A DNA stretch of 7,077 nucleotides from Lysobacterales bacterium (lineage in GTDB: Bacteria > Pseudomonadota > Gammaproteobacteria > Xanthomonadales > SZUA-36): assembly GCA_026196445.1 (NCBI GenBank), contig JAPHTE010000058.1, positions 1-7,077 on the forward strand, written 5' to 3'. The notes under the pieces are model-generated. The model was given only the letters and a program-made list of their open reading frames with translations. It did not search any database and had not been told where the DNA came from. Shown piece by piece: positions 1-6,404 of the stretch; the first letter of the stretch is position 1; each line of letters begins with the position of its first letter. Both the position numbers and the translations under genes were made by a program.

Positions 1-578
1 TAACTCTGGATTTCCAGATCCTCGGGAAAATGCATGATAAAACGGCGTCCCGGATCCAGTTCGCCGACCGAGTGTAGACCCTTGATGAAATGACCCTCGT
101 GCTCGATACGCGCCAGTGCGCCGCTGCCCATGCGGGTCATCACACGCATATTGACCACGACGTATGGGCTGTCTGTGATTTCAACACCACACCTGGCCAG
201 AGGCGAGTCAATCGGCCCCATGCAATAGGGGATCACGTACATGGTGCGGCCTTCCATGCAACCTTCGAACAGGTCATGCATCTTGGCCTTGGCCTCAACC
301 GGATCCATCCACAGGTTGTTCGGACCGGCGTCCTGCTCATCACTGGTGCAGATGAACGTCAGGTGCTCCACCCTGGCCACATCGTTGGGGTCAGAGCGGT
401 GCAAATAACAGCCCTTGTTGGTTTGCTGGTTGAGTTCAAGGAGATCCCCGCTTTCCAACATGCCGTCAATCAGTTGTTGTTTTTCATCATTGCTGCCGTT
501 GCACCAATGAATATTGTCCGGCCGGGTCAACGCGCTGATCTCTTCGACCCATTGTTTTAATGCTTCGTTTCTGGTCAC
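1..578 (-). CDS. pckG: Phosphoenolpyruvate carboxykinase (GTP), N-terminal part, cut by window start
   Basis: This gene encodes the N-terminal 192 residues of a cytosolic GTP-dependent PEP carboxykinase, which converts oxaloacetate and GTP to PEP, CO2 and GDP at the entry to gluconeogenesis. Recognition rests on the translated sequence. It shows a DPNDVARVEH segment whose Arg69 matches the substrate-binding arginine of the family (Arg87 in the human enzyme), then GRTMYVIPYCMGP (110-122), TDSPYVVVNMRVMTRMG (135-151) and KGLHSVG. The family is about 590-620 residues long, so roughly two thirds, including the nucleotide-binding and metal-binding region, lies beyond position 1. The start is GTG at 578, chosen because AGGAG (complement of 584-588) lies 5 nt upstream and the homologous N-terminus begins here. 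A promoter-like pair lies at 618-646. It sits downstream of the tetR gene on the same strand, with no clear terminator between them. The family call is firm; the truncation is only the window edge. Confidence 0.93.
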   Translation of the reverse strand, partial: MTRNEALKQWVEEISALTRPDNIHWCNGSNDEKQQLIDGMLESGDLLELNQQTNKGCYLHRSDPNDVARVEHLTFICTSDEQDAGPNNLWMDPVEAKAKMHDLFEGCMEGRTMYVIPYCMGPIDSPLARCGVEITDSPYVVVNMRVMTRMGSGALARIEHEGHFIKGLHSVGELDPGRRFIMHFPEDLEIQS

Positions 579-617
579 GTTATCTCCTCGTTTATACGTG
601 CATGTCGGCTGGCGGGC

Positions 618-646
618 AGCATAGCCGCTAGGCCCCTGCTATTCAA
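618..646 (-). promoter_or_regulatory. Candidate sigma70 promoter for pckG
   Basis: On the minus strand, TTGAAT (complement of 641-646) and TATGCT (complement of 618-623) are separated by exactly 17 nt. Each matches the sigma70 consensus at 4 of 6 bases. Transcription would start near 610, leaving a leader of about 30 nt before the GTG at 578. This is pattern matching only. Read-through from the regulator gene upstream is also possible because no good terminator is visible between them. Confidence 0.4.
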
Positions 647-683
647 TGTACAGCAAGCGCCCATCGGCGGGCCATTAATGAAT

Positions 684-1268
684 TTATTCGGGAATCAATG
701 TCGCGATGACGTGCGTCATATAGGCTTCAAACTCTTCAGAACCCAGGTTGGGTGCCCGGTGGTGTCTCTGCAGTTGCAGGAAACCCAGGTAGGTCGAATA
801 GGTCAGCCGGGCCCGGTGTGACGCTTCATCAGGGTCGAAACCAATTTCACAAAATGCCGCCTTGATATGTTTCATGCGGCGCTCGGCAACCCGCTCCAGC
901 AAGGGTTCGACCATCGGGTGGTCGGCTGCAGCGCACAGGGAACTGTAAACATTGTGAGTCAGTTGCTCACGACCTGAACGTCTGAAGAACGAACGCAGCC
1001 TGTCCCTTGGGTCCGAAATCGCACCGAGGGAGGTTTGCAGGTTTGCCGCGTCGTGTTTCTCCCAGCGCAACAAAGATTGTTCCAGCAGCGCCTGGCGGTT
1101 TGGGAAATGCCAATAAAAGCTTCCCTTGGTCACCCCCATACGCTTGGCCAATGCTTCGACGGCAACGGCCCTGATTCCTGCTTCGGCCACCAACACCAAT
1201 GCCTGCTTTTCCCAGTCAGCCGCGCTGAGGGTTGATCGTTCTTTCTTTTTAATTGCTGCTTGAGTCAC
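684..1268 (-). CDS. TetR/AcrR-family transcriptional regulator
   Basis: This 194-residue protein has the size and layout of a TetR-family repressor. The N-terminal DNA-binding domain has a helix-turn-helix at about residues 36-57 (VEALAKRMGVTKGSFYWHFPN, the family's most conserved stretch). It is followed by a mostly helical, divergent ligand-binding and dimerisation domain (about 70-190). The start is GTG at 1268. It is the only usable start in frame, because a TAA lies at 1290-1292 and an ATG at 1272 is out of frame. No good Shine-Dalgarno sequence is visible. A lysine-rich tail (residues 7-9) precedes the domain, as is common in the family. The gene is divergent from fadE, and the shared gap holds an inverted repeat over the fadE promoter. 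It is therefore inferred to repress fadE, perhaps sensing an acyl-CoA or fatty acid as other TetR regulators of beta-oxidation do. It is not clearly PsrA or another named protein. The ligand is unknown. Confidence 0.92.
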   Translation of the reverse strand: MTQAAIKKKERSTLSAADWEKQALVLVAEAGIRAVAVEALAKRMGVTKGSFYWHFPNRQALLEQSLLRWEKHDAANLQTSLGAISDPRDRLRSFFRRSGREQLTHNVYSSLCAAADHPMVEPLLERVAERRMKHIKAAFCEIGFDPDEASHRARLTYSTYLGFLQLQRHHRAPNLGSEEFEAYMTHVIATLIPE

Positions 1269-1347
1269 GCATGCTACCCGGAGGTCAGGTTAATTCGAAC
1301 TGTAAAGCATAACCGACAAAGGCGTTCCGATACACCTCCACCGATAG

Positions 1348-1376
1348 TTGACTCGGAGCAGAGACTTTACCATACT
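1348..1376 (+). promoter_or_regulatory. Candidate sigma70 promoter for fadE
   Basis: TTGACT (1348-1353, 5 of 6 to consensus) is followed after exactly 17 nt by CATACT (1371-1376, 4 of 6). Transcription would start near 1383, giving a leader of about 100 nt to the ATG at 1485. The -10 box lies inside the inverted repeat at 1370-1387, so a bound repressor would block polymerase. The hexamers and spacing are seen directly; their activity is inferred. Confidence 0.5.
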
Positions 1377-1387
1377 CTACCGTATGG
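1370..1387. promoter_or_regulatory. Candidate TetR-family operator (inverted repeat)
   Basis: CCATAC (1370-1375) and GTATGG (1382-1387) are perfect 6-bp inverted arms around the 6-bp spacer TCTACC, giving an 18-bp site. That size is usual for a TetR-family dimer. It covers the -10 box of the predicted fadE promoter and lies in the gap between the regulator gene and fadE. Binding by the adjacent TetR protein is inferred from position and symmetry; no second copy of the motif was noticed in the gap. Confidence 0.5.
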
Positions 1388-1471
1388 AACGAGGTTTCCC
1401 GTCCGGGGTCAAAAATAATGTGACTGGCGCTCGAAAGCGTGCTGGAAACGGGAGATGTCAACGATACTTGC

Positions 1472-1476
1472 GGAGG
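1472..1476 (+). promoter_or_regulatory. Ribosome binding site that fixes the fadE start
   Basis: GGAGG lies 8 nt before the ATG at 1485. An in-frame ATG at 1455 would add ten polar residues in front of the hydrophobic anchor, and the GGGAG beside it touches the start codon with no spacing. The 1485 start is therefore preferred. Confidence 0.75.
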
Positions 1477-1484
1477 TTTGCACC

Positions 1485-3953
1485 ATGTTCTGGATACTGA
1501 TTTTGTGCTTGCTCGCCCTGTCACTCGCCGCTGCCTATCACGGCTGGAAACTGCTGCACTGGACGATGGGTATAGCCGTGTTACTGGCCGGGTTTGCCTT
1601 GTTTACCAATGTTTCAATTGTAGCGACCGTCGTGTTATCGGTCCTGTTCGCTGCCATCGCCATACCATTGAACTTCAAACCTCTGCGCCGCCAGAAACTG
1701 ACTGCGCCGTTTTTAGCCATCTATCGCAAGATGCTGCCAACACTCTCGCCGACCGAACAGGCCGCCCTGGAGGCTGGCACGGTCGGTTGGGAAGGTGAGT
1801 TATTTGCCGGCAACCCGAACTGGGATGCTTTGCTGGAGCAGCAATGGCCCGCACTGACCGAGGAAGAGCAGGCTTTTGTCGACGGCCCCACCAACGAACT
1901 GTGCGAAATGCTCGACACCTGGCAGATCTACCACCAGTTGGCTGACCTGCCGCCGGAGGTCTGGGACTTCATGAAAGAGCACAGGTTCTTTGGCATGATC
2001 ATCCCGAAGGAATACGGCGGCCTGGGCTTCTCGGCACTCGCGCATCGTGCCGTGTTGCAAAAAATCGCGTCCGTTTGCGCGGTTGCCGGCAGTACCGTCG
2101 CCGTGCCTAATTCACTGGGGCCCGCTGAACTACTGGTTCATTACGGCACGGATGAGCAAAAGGATTATTACCTGCCGCGTCTCGCAACGGGCAAGGAAAT
2201 TCCCTGCTTCGCACTGACCAACCCGGTCGCAGGCTCTGACGCAACATCGATCCCCGATTACGGTGTCATTTGCAAGGGTACCTACAACGGTGAAGAAACG
2301 CTCGGCATGCGTCTTAATTTTGACAAGCGTTATATTACCCTGTCGTCGGTGGCCACCCTCGTCGGCCTGGCTTTCAAGCTGTATGACCCTGAAGGCCTGG
2401 TGGGTGACAAGGAAGAGCTGGGCATCAGCGTCGCCCTGATTCCGAGTGATACACCCGGGCTGGAAACCGGTCCACGCCACTTCCCGTTGAACGTACCGTT
2501 CCAGAACGGTCCGGTACGTGGCAGGGACGTTTTTGTGCCGCTGGACACCTTGGTGGGTGGTATCGACATGGCTGGCAAAGGCTGGCCGATGTTGATCGAA
2601 CTGTTGACTGTTGGCCGCGCAATCACGCTGCCCTCCTGTTCATCCGGAGGCGCCAAGATGGCCACGCTAACCACCGGTGCATATTCACGTATCCGCAAGT
2701 TGTTCGGCCTGCCAATCGGCCGTTTCGAAGGCATTGAAGAAGCCATGTCGCGCATCGCCGGTAATACCTACGCAACTTCAGCACTGTCACGTATGACGGC
2801 CTCGGCCGTGGACCTGGGCCAAAAGCCGGCCGTACCCTCAGCCATCGCAAAGTATCACGCCACCGAGATGGGCCGCCGCATCGTCAATGACGCCATGGAT
2901 GTGCACGGCGGCAAGGGTATCGTGATAGGCCCGCGCAATTACCTCGCACGCGGCTACCAGGGTATGCCCATCTGGATCACCGTGGAGGGCGCCAATATCC
3001 TGACCCGTAGCCTGATGATATTCGGCCAGGGCGCCATTCGCTGCCACCCTTACGTATTGAAAGAAATGGAAGCGGCCCGGATCGAGGACCGGGAGCGTGC
3101 GCTGAAGGAATTTGACCACCTCCTGTTCAGCCACATCGGCTACAGCATCGGTAACGCAGTGCGCAGCATGCTGCTGGGCTTGAGTTTCGCCCGCTTTGCA
3201 GCCGTACCAACCGATCGCAAAACCGCCAAGTACTATCGCAAGTTGACCCGCTACTCTGCGGCATTGGCCTTTGCTTCCGACGTCGCCATGCTGAGCCTCG
3301 GCGGCAAGCTGAAGTACAAGGAACACATCTCCGCTCGTCTCGGCGACGTGTTGAGCCAGTTGTATATCTGCTCGGCCATGCTGAAACGTTTCGAGACACA
3401 GGGACGGCCTGCAACCGACCAGCCGATCCTGGCCTGGGCCTTTCACGACGCCATTTACAAGATCCAGACCGCACTGGGTAGCGTGGTGGACAATTTCCCC
3501 AGCCGCGCAATACGTGTCCTGCTGGGCACCTTCATTTTTCCGCTCGGCCGGCACGAACGCCAACCCGGCGACCGCCTCGGCCACAAGGTTTCCCAGCTGC
3601 TGATGTCACCGTCGGAAACACGCCAGCGCCTGACCAATGGCGCATTTGTATCGGCCGATGCCAGCAACCCCGTCGGCTTGCTCGAGATCGCCCTGCCGCG
3701 TGTCATCGCCACGGAACCGCTGGAACGCCGTTTGCTCAAAGCCACCAACGCGGGTGAACTCGTTGCACTGACACCACAGGAACAGCTCGACAAGGCCGTG
3801 GCGCAATCCATCATCACGGAAGAAGAGGCCGAAGAATTGAAGGCCGTGCGGGCAATGGTCACCGAGATCATTACCGTCGACGAGTTCGACACTGACGAAC
3901 TGAGAGCCGGGTCTGGCGCCACCGAAGAGTCTGCCACGGACCAGGCCGCCTGA
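1485..3953 (+). CDS. fadE: Membrane-anchored acyl-CoA dehydrogenase FadE
   Basis: FadE is the FAD-dependent acyl-CoA dehydrogenase that makes trans-2-enoyl-CoA in the first step of beta-oxidation. From the ATG at 1485 the protein has 822 residues, close to the 814 of E. coli FadE, and it matches that protein along its whole length. Hydrophobic segments at about 2-17, 26-37 and 41-58 form an N-terminal membrane anchor. Next come the LADLPPEVW and EHRFFGMIIPKEYGGL region and the flavin and substrate segment CFALTNPVAGSD (241-252). RHFPLNVPFQNGPVRG, VHGGKGI and ITVEGANILTRS follow; Glu501 in the last is the likely catalytic base by position. The C-terminal third is the FadE-specific extension (DUF1974 type), including RISARLGD-like, FPLGRHE and NPVGLLE motifs. 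The gene appears monocistronic, ending at a strong terminator. Repression by the divergent TetR regulator is inferred. No frameshift or missing motif was seen. A start at 1455 would give 832 residues. Confidence 0.96.
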   Translation: MFWILILCLLALSLAAAYHGWKLLHWTMGIAVLLAGFALFTNVSIVATVVLSVLFAAIAIPLNFKPLRRQKLTAPFLAIYRKMLPTLSPTEQAALEAGTVGWEGELFAGNPNWDALLEQQWPALTEEEQAFVDGPTNELCEMLDTWQIYHQLADLPPEVWDFMKEHRFFGMIIPKEYGGLGFSALAHRAVLQKIASVCAVAGSTVAVPNSLGPAELLVHYGTDEQKDYYLPRLATGKEIPCFALTNPVAGSDATSIPDYGVICKGTYNGEETLGMRLNFDKRYITLSSVATLVGLAFKLYDPEGLVGDKEELGISVALIPSDTPGLETGPRHFPLNVPFQNGPVRGRDVFVPLDTLVGGIDMAGKGWPMLIELLTVGRAITLPSCSSGGAKMATLTTGAYSRIRKLFGLPIGRFEGIEEAMSRIAGNTYATSALSRMTASAVDLGQKPAVPSAIAKYHATEMGRRIVNDAMDVHGGKGIVIGPRNYLARGYQGMPIWITVEGANILTRSLMIFGQGAIRCHPYVLKEMEAARIEDRERALKEFDHLLFSHIGYSIGNAVRSMLLGLSFARFAAVPTDRKTAKYYRKLTRYSAALAFASDVAMLSLGGKLKYKEHISARLGDVLSQLYICSAMLKRFETQGRPATDQPILAWAFHDAIYKIQTALGSVVDNFPSRAIRVLLGTFIFPLGRHERQPGDRLGHKVSQLLMSPSETRQRLTNGAFVSADASNPVGLLEIALPRVIATEPLERRLLKATNAGELVALTPQEQLDKAVAQSIITEEEAEELKAVRAMVTEIITVDEFDTDELRAGSGATEESATDQAA

Positions 3954-3996
3954 GGTAAACACGTGGCATTAACATAGCCTCCAAGTGCAAGCCATT

Positions 3997-4022
3997 ATCC
4001 CGGCGCAAGCCGGGATTTTTTT
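3997..4022 (+). terminator. Rho-independent terminator of fadE
   Basis: ATCCCGGC (3997-4004) pairs perfectly with GCCGGGAT (4009-4016) around a GCAA tetraloop, and the stem runs into seven consecutive T (4016-4022). It lies 43 nt after the fadE stop codon. It is a textbook intrinsic terminator on the plus strand. It lacks the matching U-tract on the other strand and so is probably one-directional. Confidence 0.92.
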
Positions 4023-4038
4023 ACGTTGGCAGCGGCAT

Positions 4039-4069
4039 TTGACCTCCAAGGATGGAGAAAAGGTATAGT
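4039..4069 (+). promoter_or_regulatory. Possible promoter after the fadE terminator
   Basis: TATAGT (4064-4069) matches the -10 consensus at 5 of 6 bases. TTGACC (4039-4044) is a good -35 box, but the spacer is 19 nt, longer than the optimum. Transcription would begin near 4076, just where the foldable stretch starts. There is no protein gene downstream on this strand before the convergent sufT. The call is weak on its own. Confidence 0.3.
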
Positions 4070-4075
4070 CAGGAA

Positions 4076-4230
4076 CATTTCCTGCTCGCCACGATTCTGC
4101 TTCATTCAATCGCCCTATGGATTACCGGTGTGAACTCCTGGCCCGCAGCCTTACAGGCTTCCCTCACCTTCGAGCCGTCTTAACGGGGCCAGAGACCTAC
4201 AGGATGCGAAGCCAGTTTCAGGTAAGTGAT
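4076..4230 (+). ncRNA. Candidate structured RNA, class unknown, with cobalamin-riboswitch-like fragments
   Basis: No protein gene is convincing here, but nested pairings can be drawn. CCTG 4081-4084 pairs with CAGG 4219-4222, and CTGCTT 4097-4102 with AAG-C-CAG 4209-4215. CGCCCT 4111-4116 pairs with AGG-AT-GCG 4201-4208, and GGT plus CTC (4127-4129, 4135-4137) with GAGACC 4192-4197. TGGCC 4139-4143 pairs with GGCCA 4187-4191. Inside these are two local hairpins, AGCCT/AGGCT (4147-4159, loop TAC) and CCGT/ACGG (4175-4186, loop CTTA). The plus strand also has GGATTACCGGTGTGAACTCC, CCCGCA and GCCAGAGACCT in the order of conserved parts of cobalamin riboswitches. The L13-type GGGAAG segment is absent on this strand and the spacing is short. 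It points into the convergent sufT, not into a transport gene. The folding was done by eye with several bulges, so chance is a real alternative. The 5' end resembles 6S RNA only slightly and the diagnostic 6S central bubble is missing. Confidence 0.27.
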
Positions 4231-4237
4231 ACTCCGA

Positions 4238-4789
4238 TTAGAGCATCCCGGTTTCGAGCCGCGCCGCCTCGGTCATCATGTTGTGATTCCAGGGTGGCTC
4301 GAAAGTCAGCTCGACGTGGACCTTGTCCACGGTGGGGATAATCTGGATTTTGCTGCGTACGTCCTCGACGATGATGTCTCCCATGCCGCAACCCGGTGCG
4401 GTCAGTGTCATGGTCACCGATACCTCCCGCAAGCCCTGCTCGTTTTTCTCGAGTTCACAGGCATAAACCAGGCCCAGGTCTACGATATTGACCGGTATCT
4501 CGGGGTCGTAACAGGTTTTCATCTGTGACCAAACCAGTTGCTCAACGTCGTCATCACTGGCGTTTTCCGGCAGGGACGGCGGCAATACCGGCTCCTTGCC
4601 AATAGCGTCAGCATCGACCCCTGCCACGCGGAATAGGTTGCCATCGACAAAAACGGTAAAACTGCCGCCGAGCGACTGGGTGATGTAGCCCACGGTCCCC
4701 GCAGGTACCGTGACTTCGTCCCCTGATGGGACCATGACCACGGGACAATCGCGTTCGAACTGGCAAGGCTGGCTGGTGTGGTGAAACAT
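4238..4789 (-). CDS. sufT: Iron-sulfur cluster assembly protein SufT
   Basis: This 183-residue protein is a two-part SufT, a MIP18/DUF59-family factor that helps mature iron-sulfur proteins in the cytosol. Residues about 17-65 form the N-terminal extension typical of long SufT proteins (MVPSGDEVTVPAGT, then ITQSLGGSFTVFVDGNLFRV). Residues about 83-170 are the DUF59 domain, with DPEIPVNIVDLGLVY (95-109), the reactive-cysteine motif APGCGMGD (Cys134) and LTFEPPW (161-167). The length is normal for the family. The ATG at 4789 is preceded by only a weak purine-rich stretch. It lies 31 bp downstream of rppH on the same strand and probably shares its transcript. No suf operon genes are visible next to it, so it is a stand-alone copy within this window. 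It is convergent with fadE. A small imperfect hairpin overlaps the stop codon, but no U-tract follows. Confidence 0.93.
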   Translation of the reverse strand: MFHHTSQPCQFERDCPVVMVPSGDEVTVPAGTVGYITQSLGGSFTVFVDGNLFRVAGVDADAIGKEPVLPPSLPENASDDDVEQLVWSQMKTCYDPEIPVNIVDLGLVYACELEKNEQGLREVSVTMTLTAPGCGMGDIIVEDVRSKIQIIPTVDKVHVELTFEPPWNHNMMTEAARLETGML

Positions 4790-4820
4790 GTTGGTTTCCG
4801 TTGTTTGTTGTCGGCGTGGT

Positions 4821-5297
4821 CTATCCGTCGTGCATCATGGGTTCCAGCAACGTCAGCGCCTGCCGGTACACGCGGCGTTTAAAACGGATGACATTGTCTG
4901 CCGGGTACCAGAAATCCACCCATTTGAAATCCCTGAACTCCGGCTCGGCGGTTGTCGCCAGGTCGATCTTGACATCACCATCGAGCAATTTCAGCAAGAA
5001 CCAGACCTGCTTCTGCCCAATACACAAAGGTTTGCTATTGGAACGCTGAAACCGTTTGGGCAACTGGTAGCGTAACCAGCCGGGGGTTGATCCCAGCATT
5101 TTAACCTGCTCCGCACGCAGGCCGGTTTCCTCGCGCAGTTCGCGGTACATCGCCTCGATGGGTGTTTCGTCCGAGCGCATACCACCCTGGGGAAACTGCC
5201 AGCCATCGTTGCTTGAACGTTTTGCCCAGAACACCTGGCTGTCATCATTCAGGATGACCATGGCGACATTGGGCCTGAATCCATCCGGGTCGATCAT
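4821..5297 (-). CDS. rppH: RNA pyrophosphohydrolase RppH
   Basis: RppH is a cytosolic Nudix hydrolase that removes pyrophosphate from the 5' end of mRNAs, which opens them to RNase E decay. The 158-residue product begins MIDPDGFRPNV, the family's usual start, and has WQFPQGGM (33-40). A complete Nudix box follows at 38-60 in the form G-x5-E-x7-RELREETGL, with the metal-binding glutamates 53, 56 and 57 in place. Further motifs are WLRYQLPKR, CIGQKQVWFLL, EFRDFKWVDFWYP and the FKRRVYR helix near the end. All match E. coli RppH in order. It is shorter than the 176-residue E. coli protein because it lacks the charged C-terminal tail, which is variable in the family. ATG at 5297 is the start. It leads a probable rppH-sufT operon and is divergent from the transporter genes. 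Dinucleoside polyphosphate hydrolysis is a side activity known for the family. Confidence 0.95.
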   Translation of the reverse strand: MIDPDGFRPNVAMVILNDDSQVFWAKRSSNDGWQFPQGGMRSDETPIEAMYRELREETGLRAEQVKMLGSTPGWLRYQLPKRFQRSNSKPLCIGQKQVWFLLKLLDGDVKIDLATTAEPEFRDFKWVDFWYPADNVIRFKRRVYRQALTLLEPMMHDG

Positions 5298-5354
5298 GCC
5301 TGGTTTCTACTTGTCAAACTGTTCGGAGCTGGTGTCATTTGCGGGCCCAATACG

Positions 5355-5363
5355 TGCGATAAT
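5355..5363 (+). promoter_or_regulatory. Candidate extended -10 promoter for the transporter operon
   Basis: TG (5355-5356), one base, then GATAAT (5358-5363, 5 of 6 to consensus) form an extended -10 element. No matching -35 is visible, as is allowed for this promoter type. Transcription would begin near 5370, about 48 nt before the permease ATG. No Fur box or riboswitch was recognised in the 120-bp gap between rppH and the permease gene. Confidence 0.38.
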
Positions 5364-5417
5364 TTCCAGAGCCTGTTAACACAAGCCCGACAAAACCATG
5401 TTAATCAATCCTGCAAA

Positions 5418-6404
5418 ATGATTCCAATGACATTACGCCGAATACTGCTCATTTTGCTGTTACTGGTGTCAATAGGCAGCGTTCTATTCTCCAGCGCATC
5501 CGGTTCGACACCCATGACCTGGCAGGAGTGGCTGGCTGCGCTCAACGACCCGGCAAGCCAACACGGTGAGTTGATATGGCGGCTGCGGATGCCACGCGCA
5601 GTGGCCGCCTGGGTAGTGGGCTCATTGCTGGCCATGTCCGGTTGCCTGATGCAGGTATTGCTGCGTAACCCGCTGGCCGATCCCTATGTATTGGGTGTAT
5701 CGGGCGGTGCTGCTTTCGCCACCCTGTTGGGCATGGTGTTCGGCTTTGCCGTTGGCGTACTGCCATGGCTGGCTATGCTGGGAGCCCTGCTCTCCATCCT
5801 GATCGTATTCAGCCTGGCGCGTGGCGCGGGTCCCTGGAGCGAAACACGTTTATTGCTGACCGGCGTGGTAACCGCCTCCGGTTGGGCAGCCTTGATCAGC
5901 CTGGTGCTGTCCCTCGGCCCGGACAATAGCCTGCGTGGTATGTTGTTCTGGTTGATGGGGGATTTGAGTTATGCCGCAATGCCCGCATGGTCACTCGTGG
6001 TGCTTGCAGCAAGCTTTATTGTTTGCCTGGCCCTGGCGCGCAGCCTCAACGTGCTGGCCATGGGTGAGACCACGGCCCGTTTGCTGGGCGAATCTACCCG
6101 CCGGACTTTGTGGCTGGTATACCTCCTCGCCTCGATATTGACCGCCACTGCAGTTTCAATCGCCGGCAGTATCGGTTTTGTGGGCCTGATCGTTCCACAC
6201 CTGATGCGTCTGCTGGTAGGCTCCGACCACCGTATCCTGATACCGGCAGCGACACTGTTCGGCGGCCTGTTCCTGGTGCTTTCCGATACGCTGGCCCGGA
6301 CCGTATTGAGTCCGCAACAACTGCCGGTCGGCGTGATCACCGCCCTGCTCGGTGTGCCGTTGTTCCTGCTATTGCTCAACCGTGCGAGGTTGAAAGGCGT
6401 ATGA
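5418..6404 (+). CDS. FecCD/BtuC-type ABC transporter permease
   Basis: This is the inner-membrane permease of an importer for iron-siderophores, heme or cobalamin. The 328-residue length is usual for the family. Hydrophobic segments start at residues 8-25 and recur through the protein, consistent with the family's roughly ten membrane helices. Family motifs in order are RMPRAVAAWVVG (57-68), LRNPLADPYVLGVSGGA (82-98), GSIGFVGLIVPHLMR (250-264), which forms the cytoplasmic coupling region for the ATPase, and LPVGVITALLGVPLF (302-316). The start could be ATG 5418 or ATG 5427; neither has a good ribosome binding site. A seven-codon reading frame ends exactly over the 5418 ATG, which mildly favours 5418 through coupled translation. 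Its stop overlaps the ATPase start by 4 bp. The substrate cannot be read from the sequence. BtuC (cobalamin) is possible, but no B12-specific context is certain. Confidence 0.92.
   Translation: MIPMTLRRILLILLLLVSIGSVLFSSASGSTPMTWQEWLAALNDPASQHGELIWRLRMPRAVAAWVVGSLLAMSGCLMQVLLRNPLADPYVLGVSGGAAFATLLGMVFGFAVGVLPWLAMLGALLSILIVFSLARGAGPWSETRLLLTGVVTASGWAALISLVLSLGPDNSLRGMLFWLMGDLSYAAMPAWSLVVLAASFIVCLALARSLNVLAMGETTARLLGESTRRTLWLVYLLASILTATAVSIAGSIGFVGLIVPHLMRLLVGSDHRILIPAATLFGGLFLVLSDTLARTVLSPQQLPVGVITALLGVPLFLLLLNRARLKGV

Noticed and set aside
90..560. Open frame of 156 codons on the plus strand
   Set aside because: It lies opposite the recognisable PEP carboxykinase N-terminus and shows no family motif.
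644..680. Terminator between the TetR gene and pckG (GCCC/GGGC pair)
   Set aside because: The stem is only 4 bp and there is no T-run on the minus strand.
1328..1346. Direct repeat of CCGATA 13 bp apart as a regulator site
   Set aside because: It is only 6 bp long and has no symmetry suited to a TetR dimer.
1455..1484. Ten extra codons at the fadE N-terminus from an upstream in-frame ATG
   Set aside because: The GGGAG next to that ATG leaves no spacing. The ATG at 1485 has GGAGG at 8 nt, and its product starts at the hydrophobic anchor like E. coli FadE.
2838..3584. Long open frame of 248 codons on the minus strand inside fadE
   Set aside because: It is fully covered by a clear fadE coding sequence, has no recognisable domain, and is a shadow frame typical of GC-rich genes.
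4168..4176. tRNA T-loop (TTCGAGCC)
   Set aside because: No acceptor stem, anticodon arm or D-arm can be built around it on either strand.
4076..4230. 6S RNA
   Set aside because: The predicted 5' end and rod-like outer pairing look vaguely similar, but the conserved central bubble sequence and the 3' hairpin of gammaproteobacterial 6S RNA are absent.
4228..4247. Hairpin over the sufT stop codon as a terminator
   Set aside because: The stem is 7 bp with one wobble or mismatch and no U-tract follows on either strand.
4117..4528. Open frames on the plus strand over the 4.1-4.5 kb region
   Set aside because: They run mostly antisense to sufT, have no ribosome binding site, and resemble no known protein.
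5374..5405. TGTTAACA palindrome and a second TGTTAA copy as an operator for the transporter
   Set aside because: They are short AT-rich repeats with no match to a Fur box or another recognised site; chance is likely.
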